Origin: Rariloculus sp965263005
Lineage (GTDB): Bacteria; Pseudomonadota; Gammaproteobacteria; Steroidobacterales; Rariloculaceae
Reading direction: 5' to 3'
Length of the DNA: 64,000 bases
Assembly (NCBI RefSeq): GCF_965263005.1
Contig: NZ_OZ253579.1
Coordinates: forward strand, 1,488,001 to 1,552,000
Shown piece by piece: positions 1 through 8,778 of the stretch. Under the pieces are notes generated by a model. The model saw nothing but the letters and a program-made list of their open reading frames with translations. It was not told where the DNA came from and did no database searches. A program made the translations under genes and the position numbers. Every line of letters starts with the position of its first letter. Positions within the stretch are counted from its first letter, which is position 1.

Positions 1-1251
1 GCATTCATCCTGCTGCTTTCGTCGCTGTTCATGGAAGGCGGCGCGCCGAATTTCGGCTGGACCTTCTACGCGCCGCTGTCGACAACCTACGGCCCGCCAA
101 GCACGGACTTTTTCATTCTCGGCGTGCATCTCATGGGCGTGTCCTCGGTGCTCGGCGCGATCAACATCATGGTCACAATACTGAACATGCGCGCGCCCGG
201 CATGACGATGTTCAGGATGCCGCTGTTCGTGTGGACCTGGCTCGTCACGGCTTTCCTGCTGATCATGGCCATGCCGGTGCTTGCCGGCGCCGTGACCATG
301 ATGCTGACCGACCGGCACTTCGGCACGAGCTTCTTCTCGGCCGCCGGCGGCGGCGACCCCATACTGTTCCAGCACGTTTTCTGGTTCTTCGGACATCCGG
401 AGGTCTACATCATGATTCTGCCGGGCTTCGGCATCGCCTCGCAGATCATCCCGACGTTCGCGCGCAAGAAACTGTTCGGCTATCACTCGATGGTGTTCGC
501 GACGATCGCTATCGCGCTGCTGTCGTTCCTCGTGTGGGGACACCACATGTTCACGGTCGGCATGCCGCTGGCCGGCGAGCTGTTCTTCATGTACGTGACG
601 ATGTTGATCGCCGTGCCGACGGGCGTGAAAGTGTTCAACTGGGTCTCGACCATGTGGCGCGGCTCGATGACGTTCGAGACACCGATGCTGTTCGCGCTCG
701 GTTTCGTCATGATGTTCACGATCGGCGGGTTGTCGGGCCTCATGCTGGCCCTCGTGCCGGCCGACTTCCAGTATCACGACACCTTCTTCGTCGTCGCGCA
801 CTTCCATTACGTGCTCTACCCGGGCGCGATTTTCGGCACGATGGCGGCGGTCTACTACTGGCTGCCGAAATGGTCGGGCCGCATGTATGACGAGCGGCTC
901 GGCAAGTTCCACTTCTGGACCGCGACGATCGCGGTCAACCTGACGTTCTTCCCGATGCATTTTTCGGGCCTGGCCGGCATGCCGCGCCGAATCGTCGACT
1001 ACTCGGTCGCGTTCGCCGATTTCAACATGGTGTCGAGCGTCGGCGCGGGCCTCCTCGGGCTTACGCAGATCCTGTTCCTCTACATCATCGTCAAGACCGT
1101 GACCAGCGGCAAGAAGGTCACGGACGCTCAGGTCTGGGAGGGCGCCGAGGGCCTCGAGTGGACGCTCCCGTCACCGGTGCCGCTGCATACCTTCCATACG
1201 CCGCCGGTAATTGAGCCCGACGACGCCCACGCCGCTGCCGACAAGACCTGA
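1..1251 (+). CDS. ctaD: Cytochrome c oxidase subunit I, 5'-truncated by window start
   Basis: Catalytic heme-copper subunit of an A-type oxidase in the inner membrane, reducing O2 at heme a3-CuB while pumping protons. The reading frame is open from base 1, so the N-terminal part lies outside the window. Visible signatures are HPEVY (CuB histidine and its cross-linked tyrosine), a K-channel segment around TGVKVFNW, and HDTFFVVAHFHYV with the heme a3 and heme a histidines. Multiple hydrophobic helices follow. The stop overlaps the start of ctaG by one base, so the genes form one operon with ctaG and ctaE. The family call is certain. Whether the enzyme is aa3 or caa3 depends on subunit II, which is not in view. 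Confidence 0.97.
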   Translation, partial: AFILLLSSLFMEGGAPNFGWTFYAPLSTTYGPPSTDFFILGVHLMGVSSVLGAINIMVTILNMRAPGMTMFRMPLFVWTWLVTAFLLIMAMPVLAGAVTMMLTDRHFGTSFFSAAGGGDPILFQHVFWFFGHPEVYIMILPGFGIASQIIPTFARKKLFGYHSMVFATIAIALLSFLVWGHHMFTVGMPLAGELFFMYVTMLIAVPTGVKVFNWVSTMWRGSMTFETPMLFALGFVMMFTIGGLSGLMLALVPADFQYHDTFFVVAHFHYVLYPGAIFGTMAAVYYWLPKWSGRMYDERLGKFHFWTATIAVNLTFFPMHFSGLAGMPRRIVDYSVAFADFNMVSSVGAGLLGLTQILFLYIIVKTVTSGKKVTDAQVWEGAEGLEWTLPSPVPLHTFHTPPVIEPDDAHAAADKT

Positions 1252-1844
1252 TGAGCAAGCGCAACAACCGACAACGCAGACAGATCGCCTTGCTGTTGTT
1301 GCTGGCCGGAGGGATGTTCGGCTTCGCGTTCGCGCTCGTGCCGCTCTACAACGTGTTCTGCGAGATCATGGGGCTCAACGGCAGAACCTCGGGGCAGGCG
1401 GCCAGCGTCGAGCAGATAGCTGAGATTTCCGATCGTGAGGTCACTATCCAGTTTAGCGCGCAGGTCGCCCGGGGCATGCCGTGGGAGTTCAGGCCCACCG
1501 AGAATCAAATGCGCGTCAGGCTCGGAGAAGTCAACACCACCGAGTACTACGCCCGCAACCGCGCGAGCGACACCGTGACCGGCCAGGCCGTCCCGAGCGT
1601 GGCGCCCGGTTTGGCGGCGCCATATCTGCACAAGATCGAGTGCTTCTGCTTCACGCAGCAGCATCTCGACGGCAACGCCGAAATTGACATGCCCGTGCAG
1701 TTCTACGTCGATCCCGACCTACCCGAGGATGTCGGCACACTGAGCCTGTCCTACACGATGTTCCGCGTCCCCGACGCCGCCGTCGTCGTGTCCAAAGCGG
1801 TGGCCGGCATGCCGGCCGATCACGACGGACACCCCCAACCATGA
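1251..1844 (+). CDS. ctaG: Cytochrome c oxidase assembly protein CtaG/Cox11
   Basis: Copper chaperone that delivers CuB to subunit I of cytochrome c oxidase. It is anchored by a single N-terminal helix with its domain in the periplasm. The 197-residue product has a basic start, a helix at about residues 11-30 and the FALVPLYNVFCE segment typical of Cox11. The copper-binding ECFCF motif lies near residue 130. The ATG overlaps the ctaD stop by one base and the 3' end overlaps ctaE by four, showing translational coupling. Length is normal for the family and the position between subunits I and III is the usual proteobacterial arrangement. Confidence 0.96.
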   Translation: MSKRNNRQRRQIALLLLLAGGMFGFAFALVPLYNVFCEIMGLNGRTSGQAASVEQIAEISDREVTIQFSAQVARGMPWEFRPTENQMRVRLGEVNTTEYYARNRASDTVTGQAVPSVAPGLAAPYLHKIECFCFTQQHLDGNAEIDMPVQFYVDPDLPEDVGTLSLSYTMFRVPDAAVVVSKAVAGMPADHDGHPQP

Positions 1845-2725
1845 CCGAGACTCCGCGCTATCACGTGCCGCATTCGAGCGTCTGGCCGATCGTAGGCTCT
1901 GCGGCGCTTTTCGTATTGGCTTTCGGCCTGGTGACGATGATTCATCAGAGCACCGACAAGGTCGCGGCCGAAGGCACGCACGGCACCTGGATCTTCTTTC
2001 TCGGGCTCGCGTTCATCGCGTTCATGTTGTTCGGCTGGTTCGGCACCGTGATCAGGGAATCGGTCGCGGGTATGAACAGCGGCTTGATGGACCGCTCCTA
2101 CCGCATGGGCATGCAGTGGTTCATCGTCTCTGAGGTCATGTTCTTCGCCGCCTTCTTCGGCGCGCTGTTCTACGCCCGCATCATCTCGGTGCCATGGCTC
2201 GCGGGCGCCGGAAACAATCTCGAAACTCACACGTTCCTGTGGCCGGATTTTGCCGACACCTGGCCGTTGTTCATGACACCGGGAGGAAGCGAAACGGAGG
2301 CGATGGAGGCTTGGGGCCTGCCGTTCTTCAATACCGTGATCCTCGTCACGAGCAGCGTCACGGTGACGTTCGCCCATTGGGCGTTGAAGAAGGGTCAGCG
2401 GATTCCGTTGGGGATCTGGCTCGCGATCACCGTGCTGCTAGGCGCGGTGTTCCTGTTGCTGCAGGCCATCGAGTATATCGACGCATACAACGAGCTCGGT
2501 CTGACTCTCGGGTCGGGCATTTACGGCTCGACATTTTTCATGCTCACGGGATTTCACGGCGCGCACGTGACGATGGGCACGATCATGCTCGCGGTCATGC
2601 TGTTTCGTATATTCAGCGGCCATTTCACGGCCGAGAACCATTTCGCGTTCGAGGCGACGAGCTGGTACTGGCACTTCGTCGACGTCGTGTGGCTGTTTCT
2701 GTTTACGTTCGTTTATTGGTTCTAG
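1841..2725 (+). CDS. ctaE: Cytochrome c oxidase subunit III
   Basis: Integral membrane subunit III of the heme-copper oxidase, which stabilises subunit I. The 294-residue product has seven predicted helices. It shows the family signatures at SEVMFFAAFFGALFYAR and the C-terminal GFHGAHVTMGT and TSWYWHFVDVVWLFLF segments. The ATG overlaps the ctaG stop in an ATGA arrangement. The stop codon interlocks with the stop of a small opposite-strand gene (TAG at 2723-2725 against the complement of TAG at 2722-2724), so the genes converge with no spacer. Confidence 0.97.
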   Translation: MTETPRYHVPHSSVWPIVGSAALFVLAFGLVTMIHQSTDKVAAEGTHGTWIFFLGLAFIAFMLFGWFGTVIRESVAGMNSGLMDRSYRMGMQWFIVSEVMFFAAFFGALFYARIISVPWLAGAGNNLETHTFLWPDFADTWPLFMTPGGSETEAMEAWGLPFFNTVILVTSSVTVTFAHWALKKGQRIPLGIWLAITVLLGAVFLLLQAIEYIDAYNELGLTLGSGIYGSTFFMLTGFHGAHVTMGTIMLAVMLFRIFSGHFTAENHFAFEATSWYWHFVDVVWLFLFTFVYWF

Positions 2726-2910
2726 GACATGTACTTGCCGGCGAAACCGACAGCGAGCAGCACGAGCAGCAGAACGGACAGCCCGACCCGGACCGTGAGC
2801 GACATGACGGTGCGGTTCGTTTTGCCGCCGTCGCGCACGAGGAACATCAGGCCTGACCCGAGACTGACGAGAATACCCAGCATTACGACGAGAATGATGA
2901 CGTTGAACAT
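2722..2910 (-). CDS. Small twin-transmembrane protein (DUF2909-type)
   Basis: A 62-residue protein with two hydrophobic helices (about residues 3-25 and 42-60) joined by a short loop RDGGKTNRT. This matches the DUF2909/twin-transmembrane family found beside subunit III and SURF1 in gammaproteobacterial oxidase loci. Its role is unknown, though the position suggests oxidase assembly or stability. The ATG at 2908-2910 was chosen because everything upstream in that frame is antisense to gldC-actA. It is transcribed against the flanking operon and its stop overlaps the ctaE stop. Confidence 0.8.
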   Translation of the reverse strand: MFNVIILVVMLGILVSLGSGLMFLVRDGGKTNRTVMSLTVRVGLSVLLLVLLAVGFAGKYMS

Positions 2911-2961
2911 CGGGTCCGTGGATGGCGCCGCGGCGCGGCCAGTGCCGCCGTGGGTTACAGC

Positions 2962-3321
2962 ATGATGACGAGAACAGCCGAAATCAAGCTGACGGTCGAG
3001 CTCGACGGCGAAAATCTTCCCGCGCGCATCCAGTGGCAGGCGACCGACGCGGGGCCCGAAGGGCCTTCGCCGTGTCAGTCGATGATGCTGTCGCTCTGGG
3101 ACAGCGAGAAGAAAACGACGGCGGCGATCGACCTGTGGATAAAGGACATGACCGTCGAGGATATGAACCTGTATTTCTATCAGGTGTTCCACAAGATGGC
3201 CGACACCTACCTGCGCGCGACGAAGAACGAGGCGGTCGCAAGCTCGATCCGCGAGTTCGGCGACGGGTTCGGCGATTCGCTCGGTCTTGGATCCGAGCCC
3301 GAGATGAGAAGGACGAGCTGA
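2962..3321 (+). CDS. GldC-like protein
   Basis: Small soluble protein of about 119 residues resembling GldC of Bacteroidetes gliding loci. It shows an N-terminal strand region (EIKLTVELDGENLPARIQW), then MMLSLWDS, DLWIKDMTV and a helical FHKMADTYLRAT segment, the diagnostic order for that family. Biochemical function is unknown. Here it sits directly before actA (next ATG immediately after its TGA), between the oxidase genes and alternative complex III, so a link to respiratory-complex biogenesis is more plausible than motility. Start codons ATG at 2962 or 2965 are both possible. An upstream GTG at 2950 is less likely. Confidence 0.75.
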   Translation: MMTRTAEIKLTVELDGENLPARIQWQATDAGPEGPSPCQSMMLSLWDSEKKTTAAIDLWIKDMTVEDMNLYFYQVFHKMADTYLRATKNEAVASSIREFGDGFGDSLGLGSEPEMRRTS

Positions 3322-3861
3322 ATGGGCGTTTCCATCGTTCCGACCTTGAAGGTCCTCAAGCCCGCCGCGATGATGGTCGCGATCGGATTCGTTGGCCTCC
3401 TCGTCGGCTATTTCGCGAACGCGGCGTTTTTTCCCGGCACGACGCCGGTGCAGCCGATCGAATTCAGCCACAGGATCCACGCCGGCGATTACGAGATCCC
3501 CTGCATGTACTGTCACACGCAGGCGCGGCGCTCGATCTCGGCCGGGGTTCCGAGCGTCAACAAGTGCATGGGCTGCCACTCCGCCGTCGCGATCGACAGC
3601 CCGCTCATAAGAGAGGTTGCGCGCTACTTCGAGAACAACGAACCGATCCCGTGGATCAAGGTCCACGACCTGCCTGACTTCGTCCATTTCACGCACAAAC
3701 GGCACGTGGCCGCGGGGCTGGAATGCCAGGAGTGCCACGGCCCCGTCGAGACGATGGACCGGGTCACGCGTATGGCGCCCACCGAGATGGGCCAGTGCCT
3801 GACCTGCCACAAGGACAACGAGGTCGAGAACGGCATCGACTGCCTGACTTGCCACAAGTGA
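3322..3861 (+). CDS. actA: Alternative complex III pentaheme cytochrome ActA
   Basis: Membrane-anchored multiheme cytochrome c of the quinol-oxidising alternative complex III, expected to relay electrons on the periplasmic face. The 179-residue product has one N-terminal helix (about residues 15-36). Five CxxCH motifs follow: CMYCH at 61, CMGCH at 82, CQECH at 135, CLTCH at 159 and CLTCH at 174. Additional histidines are available as distal ligands. Five hemes match the pentaheme ActA of characterised ACIII. It begins directly after the gldC-like stop and is followed 22 bp later by actB1. Confidence 0.93.
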   Translation: MGVSIVPTLKVLKPAAMMVAIGFVGLLVGYFANAAFFPGTTPVQPIEFSHRIHAGDYEIPCMYCHTQARRSISAGVPSVNKCMGCHSAVAIDSPLIREVARYFENNEPIPWIKVHDLPDFVHFTHKRHVAAGLECQECHGPVETMDRVTRMAPTEMGQCLTCHKDNEVENGIDCLTCHK

Positions 3862-3883
3862 AGGCAGAGGAACCGGAAACACA

Positions 3884-6175
3884 ATGCCGAACGTAGATCG
3901 AAGACACTTCCTCAAGCTCGTTGGTGCGGGCGGGGTTGGCGCGGGCGCGGGGTTCATGCTGTCGGAGTCGAGAAAACATCCCGTCGAGCATCTCGTGCCC
4001 TATCCCGTGCCGCCGGAGGAATTCAGCCCCGGGATAGCGACCTGGTACAACAGCGTCTGCTCGATGTGCGCGGCCGGCTGCGGAATCTCCGTGCGAACGC
4101 GCGAGGGGCGCGCGAAGAAGATCGAAGGCAACGCGGCGCATCCCGTGAGCCAGGGCAAGCTCTGCGCGCTCGGTCAGGCCGGCCTGCAAGCGCTCTACAA
4201 CCCCGACAGGATCACGGGGCCGCTCACCAGGACCGGCCGGCGCGGCGAACTCGAGTTCGAGCCAACGACCTGGGAAGAGAGCCTGGCGGATCTCGCGGGC
4301 CGGCTTGAGCTCATGCGGATCGCGGGCCGCGGCAGGGGCGTAGCGCTTCTGAGCGGCGGCGTGCGCGGCCACGTCGCGAGCCTGTTCGAGCTTTTCATGG
4401 CCCGGCTCGGCTCCAACCAGCTCCTGCACTATGATTTCAATCATCCCGAGACGCTCCATGCCGCCACCGAGCGGTTCTTCGGCGAGCAGGACCTGCCCTA
4501 CTACGACATCGAGAACGCGCGGTATGTGCTGTCCTTCGGCGCCGACTTCATAGGCCACTGGCTGTCGCCCGTCCATCACGGGCTCGGCTTCGGCCGGAGC
4601 CGTCAGGCCCGCGACGGCGTCAGGGGGCGGTTCGTGCAGATCGAGCCCCGCATGTCGCTGACCGGCGCCGCGGCCGACGAATGGATCGCGGCGAATCCGG
4701 GCACCGAGGGCACCCTCGCGCTCGGGATCGCGCGGCGCATCGTCGAGCAGGGCGGCTATCAGGGCGCGGACCGCGACGCCTGGCAGGCCGCGCTCGATAC
4801 GTATACGCCGGCGACCGTTGCCGAGCAGACCGGTGTGCCGGCCGACATCGTGATGCGGCTCGCCGACAGCTTTGCCGAGACGCAGCCGGCGCTTGCGATC
4901 GGCGGCGGCGCGGCCGGGAACCACAGCAACGGCGTCGATACACTCGTTGCGGTCAACGCGCTCAACTATCTCGTCGGCAACATCGGCATCGAAGGCGGGC
5001 TGATTTTCAATCCGCCTCCGGCTTTCGGACCGACCGCCTCGCGGCACGCGGGCTTGAGCCGGATGCTCGCGCTTGCCGAGGACGCCCGCGCGGGCCGAAT
5101 CGAGGTGCTGATCGTCAGTAACACGAACCCGGTATTCAATCTGCCGGCGTCAGCCGGGTTCGCCGAGGCGCTGGCGGAGATCCCGTTGATCGTGAGCCTG
5201 TCAAGCTTCCTCGACGAGACCACGGCGCTCGCCGACGTCGTGTTGCCGAGTCACACGTACCTTGAAAGCTGGGGCGACGACACGCCTTCACCCGGCGTCG
5301 GCTTCCGCGTCGGCGCCGTATCGCAACCCGTCGTCGCGCCGCTCTACGACACGCGCGCGACGGGCGACATCCTCCTTGAGCTTGCCCGCGGCATGGGTCT
5401 CGGCATCGCGTTCCCCTGGCCGAACATGGAGGAATACATCAAGGATGGTTGGCGCGAGGTTTATCGACGCGGCGCGCCCGACCCCGCGATCGCGGACTTC
5501 GACGCGTTCTGGACCTCGGTCGTCAGGGCTGGCGTGTGGGGCGACGAGACACGTGCGCCGCGCGCCGCGTTCACGCCCGATGCGGGCCTGATCGACGACA
5601 TCGGTGTTGGCGCGCCCGAATTCGCGGGCGCCGAGGGCGAGTTCCCGTTTGCGCTGCATCCTTATCTCTCCAACGGTCTGCACGACGGGCGCGGCGCGAA
5701 TCTGCCGTGGATGCAGGAGTTGCCCGATGCGCTGACCGGAGTCGTCTACGGTTCGTGGGTCGAGCTCAATCCCGCCACGGCCGAGGAACTCGGCCTGGAG
5801 AATGGCGATGTCGTCGAGATCGAATCGCCGGCCGGCAGCATCAGCGCGCCGGTCCTGGTCTATCCCGCGATCATGCCCGGCGTCGTTGCGATGCCGATCG
5901 GCCAGGGCCATGCCGAATACGGCCGCTACGCGAGAGAGCGCGGCGCGAATCCGATCGACATCCTCGCACCGCAGACGGAAACGGGCACGGGCGCGCTGGC
6001 CTGGGCGGCGACGCGCGTGCGGTTGCTGCCGACGGGCGGCCGCGCCGACCTCATCAGGGTCAGCGGCGAATCGCGCGAGCTCGGCCGTGAGATCGTGCAG
6101 ATCGCGGCGGCCGGTGACGACGCAGGCACCAATGCGCGCCTTAACAGTATTCCGATTACGGTAGTGAACACATGA
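3884..6175 (+). CDS. actB1: Alternative complex III ActB, molybdopterin-oxidoreductase-like part (B1)
   Basis: Large periplasmic subunit part of ACIII, related to molybdopterin oxidoreductases. The 763-residue product starts with a twin-arginine signal (DRRHFLKLVG). It carries a cysteine set CSMCAAGC ... GKLC near residues 65-100 like the N-terminal [4Fe-4S] site of the molybdopterin family. In characterised ACIII the B1 part has no Mo cofactor, so catalysis is not assumed here. The C-terminal domain resembles the molydopterin-dinucleotide-binding fold. The gene ends in ATGA overlapping actB2. The described ActB is one fused polypeptide, whereas here the B1 and B2 parts are separate genes. 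Confidence 0.9.
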   Translation: MPNVDRRHFLKLVGAGGVGAGAGFMLSESRKHPVEHLVPYPVPPEEFSPGIATWYNSVCSMCAAGCGISVRTREGRAKKIEGNAAHPVSQGKLCALGQAGLQALYNPDRITGPLTRTGRRGELEFEPTTWEESLADLAGRLELMRIAGRGRGVALLSGGVRGHVASLFELFMARLGSNQLLHYDFNHPETLHAATERFFGEQDLPYYDIENARYVLSFGADFIGHWLSPVHHGLGFGRSRQARDGVRGRFVQIEPRMSLTGAAADEWIAANPGTEGTLALGIARRIVEQGGYQGADRDAWQAALDTYTPATVAEQTGVPADIVMRLADSFAETQPALAIGGGAAGNHSNGVDTLVAVNALNYLVGNIGIEGGLIFNPPPAFGPTASRHAGLSRMLALAEDARAGRIEVLIVSNTNPVFNLPASAGFAEALAEIPLIVSLSSFLDETTALADVVLPSHTYLESWGDDTPSPGVGFRVGAVSQPVVAPLYDTRATGDILLELARGMGLGIAFPWPNMEEYIKDGWREVYRRGAPDPAIADFDAFWTSVVRAGVWGDETRAPRAAFTPDAGLIDDIGVGAPEFAGAEGEFPFALHPYLSNGLHDGRGANLPWMQELPDALTGVVYGSWVELNPATAEELGLENGDVVEIESPAGSISAPVLVYPAIMPGVVAMPIGQGHAEYGRYARERGANPIDILAPQTETGTGALAWAATRVRLLPTGGRADLIRVSGESRELGREIVQIAAAGDDAGTNARLNSIPITVVNT

Positions 6176-6939
6176 GCGTCATCGACGACTTTCTAGCCAA
6201 GTGGCGCGAGTACCGCGCTCCCGGCTACTACGAGGAGTTCGACTATCACTGGACCATGTCGGTCGATCTCGACCGCTGCACGGGCTGTGAAGCGTGCGTG
6301 ACGGCCTGCCAGGCCGAGAACAACACGCCGATCGTGGGCGTGGAGGCGATCGCGCGCGGCCGGCACATGCAGTGGATGCGGATCGAGCGCTACTGGGAGG
6401 GCGAGTATCCCGACGTCAAGCTCCGCGCGATCCCGATGTTCTGCCAGCAATGCGATGCGGCGCCGTGCGAAACGGTCTGTCCCGTGTCGGCCACGTATCA
6501 CAACCAGGACGGTCTGAACGCGCAGATCTACAACCGCTGCATCGGCACCCGCTCGTGCGCGGTCTACTGCCCGTACGAGGTGCGCTACTTCAATTACAAC
6601 AATCACCATTGGGATGCGCCGCTGGATCAGCAACTGAACCCCGATGTCTCGATCCGCGAGAAAGGCGTGATGGAGAAGTGCACGTTCTGCATTCAACGGA
6701 TCCGCCAGGCCAAGGACGCGGCGAAGGACGACGGCCGAAGACGCGTGCGCGACGGCGAGGTCCAGCCGGCATGCGTGCAGACCTGTCCGACCGAGGCGCT
6801 TGTCTTCGGCGACCGCAAGGACCCCGAAAGCGCCATCTCGCAGATGCTGGGCAACGAGCGCGTCTACAGGGTTCTCGAAGAACTCAACACCGATCCGTCC
6901 GTCGTTTACCTGAAGAAAGTTGACGCCGATGCAGGCTAG
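6172..6939 (+). CDS. actB2: Alternative complex III ActB, iron-sulfur part (B2)
   Basis: Ferredoxin-like electron-transfer part of ActB. The 255-residue product holds four cysteine clusters: CTGCEACVTAC, CQQCDAAPCETVC, CIGTRSCAVYC and CTFC paired with a distal CVQTC. In the third cluster the second cysteine is replaced by threonine, consistent with one [3Fe-4S] centre beside three [4Fe-4S] centres, the cofactor set known for ActB. There is no signal peptide of its own, so export would have to occur together with Tat-signal-bearing B1. The start overlaps actB1 by four bases and the end overlaps actC by eleven. Confidence 0.92.
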   Translation: MSVIDDFLAKWREYRAPGYYEEFDYHWTMSVDLDRCTGCEACVTACQAENNTPIVGVEAIARGRHMQWMRIERYWEGEYPDVKLRAIPMFCQQCDAAPCETVCPVSATYHNQDGLNAQIYNRCIGTRSCAVYCPYEVRYFNYNNHHWDAPLDQQLNPDVSIREKGVMEKCTFCIQRIRQAKDAAKDDGRRRVRDGEVQPACVQTCPTEALVFGDRKDPESAISQMLGNERVYRVLEELNTDPSVVYLKKVDADAG

Positions 6940-8278
6940 GCAGAACGAGATCACGTTCGCCGATGTCAATGACGACATCGTGCGGTCGCTCGTCGAGACG
7001 GGGCCGAGGTACTACGTCACGCTCGCGATCGCCGTGCTCATCACGCTCACGTGCTTCTTCTTCCCCTGGTTCTATCAGCTTTACTACGGCATCGGCGCGG
7101 CCGGAATGAACCACCCCGCGGTCTGGGGCACCTACCTTGCGAGCTTCATTTTCTGGATCGGTCTGAGCCACTCGGGCACGCTGCTGTCGTGCGTGCTGCA
7201 CATCACGAACAGCGAGTGGCGCAAGGCCATGTATCGCAGCGCGGAGGCGATGACGCTGTTCTCGCTCATGGTCGCGGCGACGATGGTCATGGTCCACGTC
7301 GGGCGCCCATGGTTCATTCACTGGGCGCTGCCTTATCCGAACCAGATGGAGATGTGGCCGAACTTCAGGTCGCCGCTCCTGTTCGACGTCATGGCCATCG
7401 GCACCTATCTGACCGGCAGCAGCATTTTTATCTACATGGGATCGATCCCGGACTTCGCGGCCGTCAGGGACCGGACGACCGGCTGGCGTCATCACATGTA
7501 CGTGCTGCTGTCGCTCGGCTGGCGCGGCACGGACACCGAATGGCACCGGCTGGGCTGGGCCTACACATTCCTCGCCGTGCTGATCATCCCGCTCGCCGTT
7601 TCCGTGCACAGCATCGTGTCGTGGGACTTCGCAATGTCGGTCGTGCCGTCGCTGCACCAGACGATATTCGCCCCCTATTTTGTCGTCGGCGCGATCTATT
7701 CCGGCACGGCGGGCATCGTGACCGTCATGTTCGTGCTGCGCAAGTACATGAATTTCGAGCACTACATCACGAAGATCCACTTCGACAATCTCGGCAAGCT
7801 GCTGCTCGCGCTGTCGTTGATCTGGACCTACATCAACGTGATCGAGGTGTTCACGGGCTGGTACAGCGGAGATACTGCCGAGATCGAGGCGCTGAGGTAC
7901 AAGCTGTTCGGCTTCTATGCGCCGCTCTACTGGGAGATGATCCTGTTCTGCGCTGCTGCGCCGTTGCTGATGATCTCGAAACGCTTCAGAACTTCGTTCG
8001 TACCGATGCTGATCCTGTCGATCGCGATCAACATCGGCATGTACACGGAGCGTTTCCTGATCGTCGGGACCTCGCTGTCCCGGCAGTATCTGCCCGATTC
8101 CTGGGGCGTGTACGTTCCGAGCATGGTCGAGATCTCGATCCTGATCGGTTCGCTCGCGATGTTCTGCACGCTGTTTCTCATATTCGTCAAGATTTTCCCG
8201 AGCGTGTCGATTTACGAGGTCAAGGAGACGCTGCCTGCTCCAGATGAAGGAAAGACCGAATGGCAAGCAACGCATTAG
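6929..8278 (+). CDS. actC: Alternative complex III NrfD-like subunit ActC
   Basis: Polytopic quinol-interacting subunit of the NrfD/PsrC type. The product of about 449 residues has around ten hydrophobic helices and family segments such as WIGLSHSGTLLSCVLH and FALAVSVHSIV-like helix starts. The length matches ActC. The ATG at 6929 lies inside the end of actB2 and is preferred over an upstream TTG at 6920. It is followed by an overlapping actD (19 bp). By family knowledge it binds quinol and contributes to possible proton translocation. The sequence shows the fold but not coupling. Confidence 0.93.
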   Translation: MQARQNEITFADVNDDIVRSLVETGPRYYVTLAIAVLITLTCFFFPWFYQLYYGIGAAGMNHPAVWGTYLASFIFWIGLSHSGTLLSCVLHITNSEWRKAMYRSAEAMTLFSLMVAATMVMVHVGRPWFIHWALPYPNQMEMWPNFRSPLLFDVMAIGTYLTGSSIFIYMGSIPDFAAVRDRTTGWRHHMYVLLSLGWRGTDTEWHRLGWAYTFLAVLIIPLAVSVHSIVSWDFAMSVVPSLHQTIFAPYFVVGAIYSGTAGIVTVMFVLRKYMNFEHYITKIHFDNLGKLLLALSLIWTYINVIEVFTGWYSGDTAEIEALRYKLFGFYAPLYWEMILFCAAAPLLMISKRFRTSFVPMLILSIAINIGMYTERFLIVGTSLSRQYLPDSWGVYVPSMVEISILIGSLAMFCTLFLIFVKIFPSVSIYEVKETLPAPDEGKTEWQATH

Positions 8279-8778
8279 GATTGTTCCAGGGCCCGAAGGC
8301 CGCGCTCGCGGCGGCCGGAAAGCTCAAGGGCGAGGGGTTCGAATCACTCGACCTCATCTCGCCGATCCCGTTGCATGGCGTCGAGGAGGTGCTCGGCAAG
8401 AAGAAGTCCGTCATCAAGCGGTTCACGTTTTTCGGCGCAATATTGGGTGGCTTGGGCGGCTTCACGCTCGCGGCCGGGACGGCCGTGCTCTATCTGCATC
8501 CGACGGGTGGCAGGCCGATCATCACCTTCCCGCCGTTCCTCATCATTACCTACGAGATGACGATTCTGTTCGGCATATTGGCGACGGTGCTCGGTTTTCT
8601 GATCAGTGCGCGCTTGCCGGTGTTGCGCGAGCGCATCTACGTGCCCGAGTCGGCCGTCGACAAGTTTGCCGTCACGGTCGCCTGCGACGCGGAAGACGAC
8701 TTACGGCGGGCAACCGAGATCCTGCGCGAAGCGGGCGCGGAAGAAGTCACCGAGATCACGGCGGGAGGCAGGCGATGA
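8260..8778 (+). CDS. actD: Alternative complex III subunit ActD (DUF3341)
   Basis: Membrane subunit of ACIII of the DUF3341 type. The 172-residue product has an N-terminal soluble alpha/beta segment (LGLFQGPKAALAAAGKLKGEGF), two transmembrane helices (about residues 55-80 and 95-120) and a C-terminal soluble domain with CDAEDDLRRA, in the same order as ActD. It carries no cofactor motif. The gene overlaps actC upstream and its TGA overlaps the ATG of actE, so all act genes are translationally coupled. Confidence 0.92.
   Translation: MASNALGLFQGPKAALAAAGKLKGEGFESLDLISPIPLHGVEEVLGKKKSVIKRFTFFGAILGGLGGFTLAAGTAVLYLHPTGGRPIITFPPFLIITYEMTILFGILATVLGFLISARLPVLRERIYVPESAVDKFAVTVACDAEDDLRRATEILREAGAEEVTEITAGGRR

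Noticed and set aside
2722..3957. Long minus-strand frame of 411 codons
   Set aside because: Only its last 62 codons resemble a protein (twin-TM). The rest is antisense to gldC and actA and has no family features.
4681..5121. Arginine-rich plus-strand frames inside actB1 and similar frames in most genes
   Set aside because: They are shadows caused by high third-position G+C, with low-complexity composition and no family resemblance.
8244..8774. In-frame N-terminal extension of actE
   Set aside because: It runs through actC/actD in another frame. The signal-anchor start at 8775 overlapping the actD stop explains the gene.
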